From positions 717,533 to 781,532 of the forward strand of contig JAACMV010000001.1 of assembly GCA_010909725.1 (NCBI GenBank): DNA of 64,000 bases, written 5' to 3'. The notes under the pieces are model-generated. The model worked only from the letters and a program-made list of their open reading frames with translations, had not been told where the DNA came from and did not search any database. This document shows, piece by piece, positions 1 through 10,320 of this stretch. The stretch is from Picochlorum sp. 'celeri'. Lineage: Eukaryota; Chlorophyta; Trebouxiophyceae. The position numbers and the translations under genes were made by a program. Every line of letters begins with the position of its first letter. Positions within the stretch are counted from its first letter, which is position 1.

Positions 1-229
1 CGTTAACTCCTTGCATCAAACGATGCATTGTAGACTTTCTTCCCAAATTCGTTGCATTGTTGGTGGACAACACCAGAGGACTCGCCCCCAGCACCGCAGC
101 AGCAGTTTGAGACACCACCATGTTACGAGTGTCACACGCTGTCGAACCACTAGTTAAAATGATATATGTAGACTTGGTAATTAAATCAAATCCGTAATAG
201 TATCTACTTGTTGCTGCGCTGTCCAAGCA
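1..229 (-). CDS. Partial open frame running off the left edge, unidentified
   Basis: A minus-strand frame is open for about 76 codons from the TAA complement near 230-232 to the window edge. It has no ATG at its upstream end, so it would have to be an internal or last exon of a gene lying mostly outside the window. The peptide is serine/threonine-rich with a small hydrophobic part (AAAVLGASPLVL). I do not recognise the family. A second minus-strand frame (372 to 181) overlaps its start and could be the preceding exon, but I found no convincing splice pair. It could also be chance. Confidence 0.25.
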
Positions 230-758
230 TTACCTGGAACTCGCCCTCGAGATTCTTCCTCCACCTGAGGATAGGGTACCAGATGAATTCGGGATTCCTT
301 GATGGCTTTTATACAGATGGACCCATCAGAGGCTATGCTCGATGGGACATACATGGCACATCCATATGACACGTGTCTTTGTCCAAGGACTGGCCTGTCA
401 AATGAAGAGCTTCATGGGACATTCAGAATTTTGATATGGTATTCACGTGGACTGTCACGTGAAGCTTGCCCTGGAGACGTACGGAGAGTAGACAGAATTC
501 TTTCCTGACGATTCTTTGACGAGAGACAGTCAGTAGCTTTTCAGATTCACAAAACCAGTTATATGAATCTTTTGCCGGGCAGTATCATTCTCTTAGCGAC
601 GTGTTCTCTGTTTTGTCATTTCCATTTCCAAAACTCCTTTATTTTACTGACTGTGCGGATCGCTTTATGATTTACGGTATTTAGAGTTTTTATAAAGCCT
701 TCTGTGCGGTGTTCCTGAGTATCAGTCGAGTCGGAGACTGTGTGAGCGTGACAGAGCC
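230..758. other. Intergenic, probable promoter and 5' leader of the cytochrome b5-like gene
   Basis: Only short overlapping frames are present and none resembles a known family. The AT-rich stretch before 759 is the likely promoter and leader of the next gene. No clear TATA box or other element stands out. Confidence 0.4.
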
Positions 759-1154
759 ATGGTTCTCTTCATGGTTCTTGGTGCTGTGGTGGCTTTCATC
801 GTCGTTTTCTACATGTTCTTCCAGTCAACCATTCAGCAACAGAAGCATACACATCATATGATTAGGGAAAAGCAATATTATAGCATGGATGAGGTGAGGA
901 AGCACTCGACTGACGGTGATTTGTGGATTGTTGTCAGGTATGGGTCGGAGGCTAGGGTGTACGATATCACAGAGTATGCCGATATGCATCCCGGTGGGGA
1001 TGTGATTTTCAATTCTGGAGGTAGTGATGCTACAGAAAAGTTCAATGGGCCTCAGCATCCACCGACAGTGCACGATTTGATTGATGAGTACTGGATTGGG
1101 TGGGTGGGGCAGCCACCAGAGTCTGTTGATTTGACAAGGGCAAAAGAAGAGTAA
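759..1154 (+). CDS. Cytochrome b5 domain protein, N-terminally membrane anchored
   Basis: A 131-residue intronless protein. Residues 1-21 form one strongly hydrophobic segment, a signal anchor, and residues about 40-125 form a cytochrome b5-like heme-binding domain. The first heme ligand lies in the hallmark HPGG (MHPGGD, residues about 76-81). The second ligand is probably a histidine in QHPPTVHDL. An N-terminal anchor followed by one b5 domain resembles membrane-associated progesterone-receptor-like (MAPR) proteins, but HPGG is typical of true b5, so I name only the domain. It probably donates electrons to, or binds heme for, ER enzymes such as desaturases or P450s; that role is inferred. 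The start is the first ATG of the open frame. Confidence 0.85.
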   Translation: MVLFMVLGAVVAFIVVFYMFFQSTIQQQKHTHHMIREKQYYSMDEVRKHSTDGDLWIVVRYGSEARVYDITEYADMHPGGDVIFNSGGSDATEKFNGPQHPPTVHDLIDEYWIGWVGQPPESVDLTRAKEE

Positions 1155-1697
1155 TGTAGGTCTTTTTTTTTTTTCTCAGGAGATTTTTACATGATAGAAT
1201 AATGACACTATTATCATAATAATAGGTATTATTATTATGATGATGATTCAACGATGATGCAGTCCGCATTACGTAGCACACTCACGTAGGCGAGAGTTAT
1301 CCTCTCTGTTTTTTTAAATACAAGATTGTCGAATGCCTTATTATTTTTTAATTTACTATGATATTTTCAGTATGAAGATTGCCAATGCCACAATATAACA
1401 TCATCATGTAAGAAGGATGTCCAGGCAGTAGAAATATGAGAGCAATGCTGCATCATGCTGACCATGTGACACCTCAATCATCACAATACACCATACGTCG
1501 AATATCTACACCCCATGTACACACCCTTTAATAAATAACAATAATAATAATGTCTTGTCACTACATGTATAGTAGTAGCCGATGGGGGGTGGTGTGACGC
1601 ACGCAGTAGGACCAACACACCCTTGTGTGACCTGCGCTCACCAGCCAGCACAGCACCTGCCAAGGGCAGCAGCGCAGATACAGTGTTTTGGAAGCGA
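1155..1697. other. AT-rich intergenic stretch with short simple repeats
   Basis: The first 200 bp after the cytochrome b5-like stop hold a T run and imperfect ATT/GAT microsatellite (about 1200-1260). The last 130 bp may include an unresolved first exon of SAS-6, because the SAS-6 frame stays open upstream without an ATG. No RNA gene was seen. Confidence 0.4.
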
Positions 1698-3426
1698 ATG
1701 CCCGTTGAAATCATTCGACGAGATACTGATCGAACGAAATCATATTTTGAGGTCAGGCTCATGGGAAAACGAGACGCGGCGGGCCGTTTTGAGGTGCGAA
1801 ACAAACACATAGTGTATGGATATTTTGGTCAACATGAGGCATGCATCTGTTGACCGAGCATCGACAGCGTCCGATATTGACTACACCATGCCGTTGACTG
1901 TTTCGAGTATTCACCACACTGTATCCCTGCAGTCCATGAGATTGTACATGTATCAACAGAGTGAGGATGACACCATATCAGGTACTAGTCTGCATGGCGA
2001 GGGTGGTGCCAAACTCTTTTCTGCTGAATTGGATGGACGGTCATTTGAGCGCATCCGAAGGGAAGAGAAACTTCTTGTCGAATATCAGCAATTCTTGCAG
2101 AATGTGGTGTGTCTTTTTGAACAAGCATACGCTTGGACCGACTGTAGTCGTCAGGGTCTCCAGTCGGTTCCATACCAGACTCTCGACCGTGGCACCACCA
2201 ATCAAGCAGCGTCTCAGACAGAGAGTAGACAGAAATTCCGTATCGTCCTTCACATTGCAGGGCATGGGCAGTGCAAGCTTGAGTTCCTCGAGTGCAACGC
2301 ATTCAGGGAGTTGGCCCACTTGACTCTCTCATTACAAGCGAATTCGGACGCAGGGATGAACTCTTTTCTATTATTTAGACTTCGTGAGATCATGGAAGAG
2401 AATGAAACCCTGCTATCAACGATTGAGACCCTGAGACGAGATGGAGATGCTGTACGAGAGCAACTAACAGCAGTACATCACCAGCGATCCGCCGATACGA
2501 ATCAATATTCCACTGAAACATCCAGTCTGAAGATACAATGCGATATGCTCAAGTCTCAGGTATCGAATGCAAATGACCAATGCGAGCTTTTGAAGAACAA
2601 GTTGCATGATCTCGAGAGTACCATCTCAGCCTGCACAAAGAACTCTCGTCCAAAGAGCAGGACATGGAATCGTTACGAGAGCAGACAAAGCGCCTCAACG
2701 ATACAATAGAGTCGTACAAAAGGAATAGTGTATCTGCTGAGGAGATTACATCGCAAAGCTCGAGGGAAATATCCAGGCTGAAGGAACTTTGCGAGGGATA
2801 CAAGTGTGCCAGTGATATGGCGGATGCAAGGGTCGACGATTGGAAACGAATGTCCAAGACACATGAGAAACAATCACAAGAGAGAGCAGAGAAGATCAAG
2901 GCACTGGAGGAGAAGATTGCACAGCTCTCTCGAGATGCAGCTCATGCAACCCAAGAGCTGCATGACATCCAGGCACGGTCCCACCAGCGAGAAGACCTCA
3001 TGCACACGCAGGAGGAAGCACTTAAATCCGCCCAAGAGCGAGTTACTGATTTGCAGCAGAATAATAAAAAGCTAGAACAGCAGTTAGGTACGGTATTGAG
3101 CGCAATTCACACGCATACTACTAGTGTAATGATGATGATAATGATGATGATGATTTCTTTGCGATTGCAGAGACTGTGGAAAAGAAACTCGAGCTGGCCC
3201 AAAAACAAGAGAAAGAGTCAGTGCAAAAGGCCCAGAACATGAGAAGATGATTGTCTGGCTCAACAAACAACTCACAAGCATCCAACTCAAAACCCCACCT
3301 CCAGCACGCAGCAACAAACCACATGTGACACCACAGCCGTGTGGAGATATCAAAACACCTGTCTCTGTCATTGCTCCTCCAACAGCCACCTCTCGACTCG
3401 CCGCCACATCCGTCAACAGACGATGA
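1698..3426 (+). CDS. SAS6: Spindle assembly abnormal protein 6 (SAS-6), centriole cartwheel protein; frame apparently broken twice
   Basis: SAS-6 dimerises through a coiled coil and forms nine-fold rings at the base of centrioles and basal bodies. The N-terminal globular domain is recognisable (LLVEYQQF, then the PISA-type stretch CNAFRELAHLTLSLQ), followed by a long heptad coiled coil and the conserved C-terminal box EKMIVWLNKQL. A phase-compatible first intron would be 1812-1932 (weak GTGTAT donor). A clear second intron is 3088-3170 (GTACGG...TTGCAG) and restores the heptads. The coiled coil changes frame near 2629 and again near 3238, each as if one base were missing; no good intron explains either. 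The frame is open upstream of the ATG at 1698, and conserved residues (VFWKR) precede it, so the true start is probably in an upstream exon. A TGTAA signal lies 51 bp past the stop. Confidence 0.8.
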
Positions 3427-3476
3427 GCAGTTCTACCATGCATGCATTCTAGATGAGACTAACAGAGTCTTGTTGT

Positions 3477-3481
3477 TGTAA
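3477..3481 (+). terminator. TGTAA polyadenylation signal for SAS-6
   Basis: The TGTAA pentamer lies 51 bp past the stop. It is the typical green-algal poly(A) signal; the cleavage site is not visible from sequence alone. Confidence 0.5.
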
Positions 3482-3699
3482 CACACATCTCAACAAATAT
3501 CGTCGCCTGTCAGCAGCGGTAGCAGTATATTAATTTGTTTTTGGTTTCTTTTGGAGAGTAATAAAGAATATTCTGTCCCTGTCAAGTCGTACGGAGTGTA
3601 TATTCAGATTTCTTCCACATCCTTTGCTCCTTCCTCTTCGACACGCCATCAACCTATTGATAAGGTACTTGTATCCTCATATAAAAATAAATAAAAATC

Positions 3700-5112
3700 A
3701 TGGCTGAACGAGATGAAGCCGCGCAAGGTCGTGATTCTTCTCGCATTGATAGTGTTGATCGTCATGATACCAAGTATGTAGACCGTGGGTACTATAGACG
3801 GAGGAGAGATTCTCCTACATATGATGGAGAAGATTCCAAGAGCCGTGAGGGGCGGCATCGGTCCTCCTCGAGGGATAGGCACGCTGGACGGTATTCATCC
3901 CGACGAAGGAGCAGTCGCAGCCCCTCTCGAGAGGACAGATATAGATCAAGTCGTCGGCATCGTAGGTCTCGATCGAGGGAGAAGCGGTACAGGCGATCGA
4001 GTAGAGATAGATATCGTCGGAGATCTCGAGACAGGTATTATTATTCTTCCGGTTCAGAGGATGAGCGGCGCAGGCCATATAGTAGAGAGCATAGGAGGCG
4101 AGTGAATGATGAGGCAAAAATGGCTGTTGTCGAAGATCCTTTTGCTGCTTTGAGGAGCGCAGCGGCAGGTGCTGTGGATCCTGCAGAGAGTACGTGATTA
4201 TAAGAGTTGTGTCTTTTTCTGTGTGATCATGGTTTTGGTGTCAGGCTGACATTGTGTGTGTTCCATCTTGCAGTGGCGCGGAAGATGCAGGAGCAGCAAC
4301 TTCGAGCTCGACAACTGGTGCTGCAGCAGCAGGCAGTATCTGCCGTGAAGGCTGCTAGCAGGACACAGAGAGAAGTATATATCGGAGGTATTGTTCCAGG
4401 GGTGGTGACGGAGCCCATGCTTCGGGAGCTCTTCAGAGCAACATTGACTGCAGCGTTTCCTGACAAGTGTCAGAATGGCACTGTCGATCCTGTTATCAGC
4501 ATTACACTCGCTCCAGAGCAGAAATTCTGCTTTATGGAATTATTGTCTGCGGATATGGCGAGCGCATGCTTGGAGCTCTCTGGGCAAATCTCCCTCATGG
4601 GCGCTCATTTAACAATTGGAAGGCCAACTGGCTATGTTGACCCAGAGAAGGCACAAAATGCTGCAGAGACGGCTGCAAATGCTCTTGCTACATTCCAAGC
4701 CGACAGTCAAGCTGAGAGAATTGCTGCTGGTGAGAATATTGACAAGGAGCCATCTTCATTCATTTGTATTGAGGGTGTGACAACTGATGACATTCTACAG
4801 GATGACGCAGTGTATGCTGAAATCCTGGAAGACTTGAAAACAGAACTAGAGAAACACGGAACAGTACTGAGAGTTGTCATACCTCGAGTAGGAGATGCCA
4901 ACCATCCTTCGACGTATGTTGGCAAAGCATTGGTGCAGTTTTTGGATGCAGATGGTGCTGCACAAGCAGCATCTGTGATTGATGGGCGTCACTTTGATGG
5001 CCGAGTCCTTCGCGTATCAACCATGTTGGCACGGCCGTTCTTGGATGCCATTGCCAGTGCTCGTCCCAAAACTGACGGGGGCGATGACGACGCATCCCAA
5101 AAGGAAGCGTAA
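3700..5112 (+). CDS. U2AF large subunit-like splicing factor (RS domain, one RRM, UHM)
   Basis: U2AF65 binds the polypyrimidine tract at the 3' splice site and recruits U2 snRNP. Exon 1 (3700-4189) encodes an arginine/serine-rich domain. The intron is 4190-4273 (GTACGT...TTGCAG) and exon 2 is 4274-5112, for 442 residues in all. Exon 2 holds an RRM aligning with U2AF65 RRM1 (RNP2-like VYIGGI, RNP1-like KFCFMEL) and, after a 45-residue alanine-rich linker, a C-terminal U2AF-homology-motif domain (SSFICIEGV through GRVLRVSTM). The second RRM of canonical U2AF65 is absent, and exon 1 has no tryptophan, so the ULM that binds U2AF35 is also missing. The protein may be a reduced U2AF65 or a relative such as a PUF60-type factor. 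A TGTAA signal follows the stop. Confidence 0.85.
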
Positions 5113-5207
5113 CAGACACACCGAGGCATGACGTTTCTTGGATACATCGACCGCGTCGACTCACGAGTGAAACCTACCAAAAACTGATCAATTTGAACTG
5201 ATCCATA

Positions 5208-5212
5208 TGTAA
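5208..5212 (+). terminator. TGTAA polyadenylation signal for the U2AF-like gene
   Basis: Pentamer 96 bp past the stop, in an AT-rich context. Confidence 0.45.
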
Positions 5213-5438
5213 TATTTACGAATACGCAAAGAAAAAGCTGTCAGGGTTGACGGATATGTAATTTCCACGCTCGTTTGGAACGGAAGGAAAACTGTTTGAA
5301 AACACTCGTTCTTGTCTTTGACGTTGATTCGCTTCCTTGGAATACGAGCGAGCAGAGCATATACAAAGAAAATCATTCAGACTATAGAGTTCGCTGCCAA
5401 GAAAAACGCTGCATTGTGTCTTCGAGTAGAAAATCAAA

Positions 5439-6350
5439 ATGCAGCAAAATGTTGACTGGGATGCGCTGCTGCGTTCACCAGCAACAGAAACAGTACAACA
5501 TGATCATCTCTCAGATATACAGTTGGGGCAATTAGCAGAGGGTATTGAGAATTTGGAGGCAGAGCTTCCACCTGGCGTTGTGGAAGGGTCCAGTCTTGCG
5601 CCAGGACTGAGGGATGTCCGTTTGGCAGAGGTCATTGGCCCAGTGATTCAAGGGCAGGAGACGAGTACGCTGAATGTTGCTCAGTGTCTTGATCTGTGGT
5701 CGAGAGGTTTGAATGCCTCTGGACCGAGTCACGCAGGGGTAGTGCCACAACAGTGCTATCCACCAATGGCTGCCAATGCTAGTCAGCATGTGATCCAAGG
5801 GTCTGTGTTGAACATTCAATTGGCGCCTTTACATGATCGAATTGATGAAGAAAAGGAGATGGCCGCCATGAATCGAGCAGAGAGACAGAGGAAGAGGAAG
5901 GAGAAACAAGAAGAGTCTGTTCGGAGGAAAATGTCTGCCCATGCATCAGGCTCTGAGATGGTGCCGATCCCAACTGGACTGTCATCATCTCAAATTACTG
6001 TTGGCGCTGAAAATCAGAGTAAAGAAGGCATACAGACAAATGGTCCTCGGAGGAGGAGGTCTGTCAAGTCTGACGAACGAGCGGTATGTTGTTTGTGTAC
6101 TGGACTGATCATTTCTGGAGTGCATGTACATCCATTATTATTAACGATGATTCGCACGATGCAGATGAGGAATAGAGAGAGTGCTGCGCGCTCGAGAGCG
6201 AAACGGTTGGAGTACACGCATGAGCTGGAAGTGAAGGTGAAGACACTCAGGGATGTGAATAAAGAGCTGCGGGAGAAGATTATCAAACTTGCAAAAGCCC
6301 CTGCAGACCCCCATGGTGCTCTACGCAGGACGCGTACAATGCCATTATAA
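5439..6350 (+). CDS. Group-A (ABI5/ABF-like) bZIP transcription factor
   Basis: Exon 1 is 5439-6083 and exon 2 is 6165-6350, with a GTATGT...ATGCAG intron that falls inside the basic region; the product has 276 residues. The spliced basic region reads MRNRESAARSRAKR, with the invariant Asn and Arg spaced as in plant bZIPs, followed by leucine-zipper heptads (LEVKVKTLRDVNKELREKI). NRESAARSRA is the group-A signature. The last nine residues, LRRTRTMPL, match the C-terminal R-x-x-S/T-x-P motif of ABI5/ABF/FD proteins, a kinase and 14-3-3 site in land plants. A second basic patch (RAERQRKRKEKQ, residues about 140-155) may be a nuclear signal. The target genes are unknown. A TGTAA signal lies 26 bp downstream. 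Confidence 0.85.
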   Translation: MQQNVDWDALLRSPATETVQHDHLSDIQLGQLAEGIENLEAELPPGVVEGSSLAPGLRDVRLAEVIGPVIQGQETSTLNVAQCLDLWSRGLNASGPSHAGVVPQQCYPPMAANASQHVIQGSVLNIQLAPLHDRIDEEKEMAAMNRAERQRKRKEKQEESVRRKMSAHASGSEMVPIPTGLSSSQITVGAENQSKEGIQTNGPRRRRSVKSDERAVCCLCTGLIISGVHVHPLLLTMIRTMQMRNRESAARSRAKRLEYTHELEVKVKTLRDVNKELREKIIKLAKAPADPHGALRRTRTMPL

Positions 6351-6376
6351 TTTGTTACTAGTAATAGGCTATCATA

Positions 6377-6381
6377 TGTAA
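6377..6381 (+). terminator. TGTAA polyadenylation signal for the bZIP gene
   Basis: Pentamer 26 bp past the stop. Confidence 0.5.
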
Positions 6382-6625
6382 TACTGCTTGTAGACGTATA
6401 CAGCACAGCGTCTCCATCACTGTCATACTTTCGAAAAAAGGGCCATCACGTAATCAGTGCGATGAGGGCGCGTTGTTGCAAATGCGTGCACGTGTACGCA
6501 TTGGATATTATTTTATCGGAACCACGGGAGAAATTGGCAGAGAAAAAAAAAGTTATTTTCTTTTATATTCTTGGTCATCGCAATCTCTGGAGTTAATTAC
6601 TTCAAACCGAATTGTGTAGTACAGG

Positions 6626-8828
6626 ATGCGTGGAAGAACTGTCTGGGTAGTGATAGTAAACTTGAGCGTTCTCTACGGTGCGTACGCGGAATTCTGATAG
6701 GGTTTTACAAAGATACAATCTTTTTTAATACAAATTAGATTTCGATCATCGATATTGGAATTGTTTCATGACTCGAGCACGTTATCATGCTGCCACAGGA
6801 GCCTGTGCGGGACCTCTGGATCAGGTGAGGCGGAAGATTTTGCAGACAGAGGCGAGGGCTGCTGAGAGTGAATCCGAATCCGTTTCAGGAGTGTGCCCAC
6901 CCACCAAGTCATTTTTCCCATTATCCAACCTAAATACCACTGCCGATCCATGCTTTGAGTTTTGGGAGTATGCAGGAGGTGGATGGATGACAAATAACTC
7001 CATTCCTGCGACAGAAAGTCGTTGGGGGGCATTCAATATTGTGGACAAGCGAGTGGAAGCACAACTGAAGGCCATCATGCAAAGTGCCCACTCGGATCGC
7101 GAGAGGAAAGGAAGCAACGGGCAATTGATATGGGACCTCTATTTTAGCTACGTTGATGTGGAGAGTCGCAACAAACGTGGTGCACAGGACTTGGAGCCCA
7201 TATTTGCAGAGATTGATGCAATTAAAAGCACGGAAGATCTATTTGAATCGTTCGGAAGACATATAATATCCGCTGGACCCATCGATATTGACGTTGCTCC
7301 AGATCCCACTAACTCATCCATGAATGCACTATGGATAAGTCAATCAAGCCTTGCTATGCCACAAGCATACTACCTGAAGAATGACTCTGAGACAAGCAGC
7401 ATCCAGGACAAATACGTGGGCCTTATCGAATCTATCTCTACCCTAGTTGGTCAGAACTGGGATGCGGAATCCATTTTTCAGTTGGAAAAGAGTCTGGCTG
7501 AAATTCACCTAACTCCTGTGGAAATACCAAAAGCTCAGTTGGAGGCCAAGGAAACAACCCTTGACGCCTTGCAAGCCCTTGCTCCCTCTGTGCCCGTGAC
7601 TGCCTATCTGAAAAACTCGGGATTCAACGTAACTAATGTAGTGCTTGTGGGTCCAGAGTTCCTGGCGAATCTGAGCAACCTGGTAAGCAACACTGACCTT
7701 GCCAGTTGGAAAGAATTTTCAAAATGGCAGATTGTACATCAATTGTCAAGTTACCTATCCGAGGAGTTGTCTGATGAAATATTTGACTTTTTTGGCCGTG
7801 TTTTGGAAGGCCTAACCGAAAGGAAACCCCTCACTACACGGGCTGCAGAATTTGTTAGCGAGAGTCTTCCAGATCCAGTGGGGCAAATATATGTGGAACA
7901 ATTTTTCCCAGCGGAAAGCAAGGCGTACATGGAGAGCCTTGTTCAAGAGTTGCTCGATTCATATCGAGATCGAATCCGAGACGTGAGTTGGATGAGCGAT
8001 GCGACCAAAGAGAAGGCGCTCGAGAAACTGAACGCCATCATTGTCAAGGTTGGATATCCTGATGAGTGGGAGGACATGAGCGGCGTCACAATCACGGCTG
8101 ACAATTTGCTCAGCAATTATATTGCACTGTTAGAATTTCAGAAAAGCAAACAGATTGAAAAGTTTTCCAAGCCGGTGGATAGAGAGAAGTGGGATCTGCC
8201 TGTCCAAATAGTCAATGCATTTTACTCCCCGGTAGAGAACAGCATCATGTTCCCAGCAGGAATCCTCCAACCACCATTATTTGATCTGTGTGCTGATGAT
8301 GCCATGAATTTCGGTGCTATTGGAGCTGTGATTGGTCACGAAATCACGCACGGATTTGACAATACAGGTTCCAATTATGGACCAACAGGGAATCTGGAGA
8401 ATTGGTGGACGGCTGAGGATAAAGCTCGTTTTGATGCGTTGACCTCCAGGTTGGTAGAGCAATACTCGGCGTATGAGATTTTGCCAGGAGTCTTTGTCAA
8501 TGGCAACTTGACCTTGGGTGAAAATATTGCCGACCTCGGAGGCGTTGCCGTGGCCTTGCAAGCATACCTCAAGGCAACACCAGAGGAAGAGGCCAACTCT
8601 GTGGGTGAGGATGGATTCACGGGTGTCCAACGTGTTTTGGTGGCATATGGAAGAATATGGGAACAGCTCATTCGCCCAGAATTTGCGAAACTATTGGTAG
8701 AACTAGACCCGCACTCCCCTGCCAGATTCAGGGTTGATGGCGTCATGACAAATACCCCTATGTTCAACACAGCTTTTGCCTGCCAGGACAGAGGACTGCC
8801 CAGCAAAGATCCCATCATCATCTGGTAA
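6626..8828 (+). CDS. M13 family (neprilysin-like) zinc metalloendopeptidase
   Basis: Exon 1 (6626-6677) encodes a short hydrophobic N-terminus (VWVVIVNLSVLY), probably a signal peptide or type II anchor. The intron is 6678-6738 (GTGCGT...ATTAG) and exon 2 is 6739-8828, giving 713 residues, the usual M13 length. The family marks are the NAFYSP substrate-binding motif, the zinc site HEITH (about 8339-8353), the third zinc ligand in GENIADLGG (about 8518-8544), and a C-terminal Cys and Trp as in neprilysin. Such enzymes cut small peptides outside the cell or in the secretory lumen. The exon-1 assignment is inferred from phase and splice sites; the ATG at 6768 is an internal Met. Confidence 0.9.
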
Positions 8829-9050
8829 TACTATTATAATGGGTTGAATACATGATGCTTTGCTCTGGCCATCTCAATGCCATATGGCAATGCCATTGCA
8901 ATGACTGGTTTCCTTTTCAAAATTTGGCAGTCAAAAAAAATAATCATCGCGATATCAACAGCGAATCAAGCATCCAATACGTACAATGAATGTGATTCAA
9001 ATATTTAAATGCATATATCTTTTTAATTGACGTAAGGATTGTTGCTGACA

Positions 9051-10195
9051 ATGCGCTGGGATTCAGAAAATGATTTGAATTCGACTCCATCAACGAGCGT
9101 CCTCTTGCACAAGCAGAATACTGGTCCTTCCCCCTCTCTAGAAGACGTTGTTCGACGTAGAACTCCGATATGGATACAAGGATTGCTGAAAACTCATATA
9201 GACGAGGACAGGACTCTGGAAGAATTGTTTGCGAATTGTTGGTTGTTGTGCGTTGAATTTCTTATTGCTTACTCGTATGGATGTATTTGCGGCATGTATT
9301 TACCATTAAAAAATTACATATGTGCGTTCAGGGGAAGGATTTCAGATGCGATTCATCACATACTGGATGAGCGGGAGCGAACGACTGGGTCTCCGAGTCC
9401 AGGCAAGCAAACAGTATACCTGTCCGCCGCAGAATTTGGGTGAGAGGCCGTATCGGGCGATGCTGAATGATTTTGAAAAGTTTGTAGAGCTTTGTGATCG
9501 GTTGGAAATTCAGGAAGATTCTCGGATAACGCTCACAGATGTAGAGCAAACAGCGGGCTGGTGTGAAGATTGGGACATGTTTGTGGGATGTTTCAAACGC
9601 ATTGCACGACAAAGTGCGACAGGGGAGCTTCCTGCCTACGTGGGACGTTTTTGTTCCAAAGTTTGCAGAGTCTGAACGGGTGTTTGGGGTGAGGAAGCAG
9701 GAGGATGGGATTACGGAGGCGATGAATTTGGCCAAGGAATTTGAAAAGGAGAGGGTGGTGCATCACCTGGAAGGTCAAGCTGAAGGGGGGTCGCCGGACG
9801 TGTTGACGTCCATCTTGAGTCCCAATAAGAGAAAGCCTGCTCATACAAAGGTTATTCATGCTGTGATGATGAGTGGGGATGATTCACAGGCGCCGTCTCC
9901 TCTGCCAAAGATTGTGGATAGGCATACTTCAGATGTGGTCACGGATGAAGACAGGTCTGAGGTTCATGATCATGATACCGAGTCAAGGAAGACCCCTCGT
10001 TCGGGTTCTGTAAACCGAAGAGGTGGTGATTTTGTTATTCATGTTCATTCAAGGAATGCTTCTCGTCATGAAAATAACAACAAGAGTTCAGGCATGATGA
10101 GATGCAGAGGAGGGGTGATTGTGGGTGTCTTGGGCTTGTTGTGGGCGTCTTGTGCTGGTGGTGCTTCTGAAGAAGAGAAAAGAAACGAAGAATGA
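9051..10195 (+). CDS. Unrecognised protein with C-terminal membrane anchor; frame broken at two G runs
   Basis: I do not recognise the family. The gene starts at the first ATG (9051). A plausible intron runs from about 9241 to 9330 (GTTGTT...TTCAG), after which the frame continues. It then switches near 9440 at GGG and again near 9617 at GGGG; dropping one G at each site gives one continuous protein ending at 10195. The N-terminal 200 residues look globular with many acidic and aromatic residues. The middle is charged and probably disordered. The C-terminus has one hydrophobic segment (GGVIVGVLGLLWASC) followed by an acidic tail, as in a tail-anchored protein. Homopolymer sequencing errors are the simplest explanation for the switches. 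Confidence 0.5.
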
Positions 10196-10320
10196 CATGC
10201 ATGGACGTTGGTAGATTTATATTTTATAAAAGTTACTTGTTCATGGTTGTGTTTAGAATATATAAATCATTGTCAAGATGTATGATATGGTCATCGCAAG
10301 GAGAAGAATGACAACCAATA

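Noticed and set aside
2560..2629. A 70-bp intron to explain the SAS-6 frame change
   Set aside because: Its ends look like splice sites (CAG|GTATCG and CTCAG), but the exon joined in that phase leaves the coiled-coil frame, and it would remove clean heptads.
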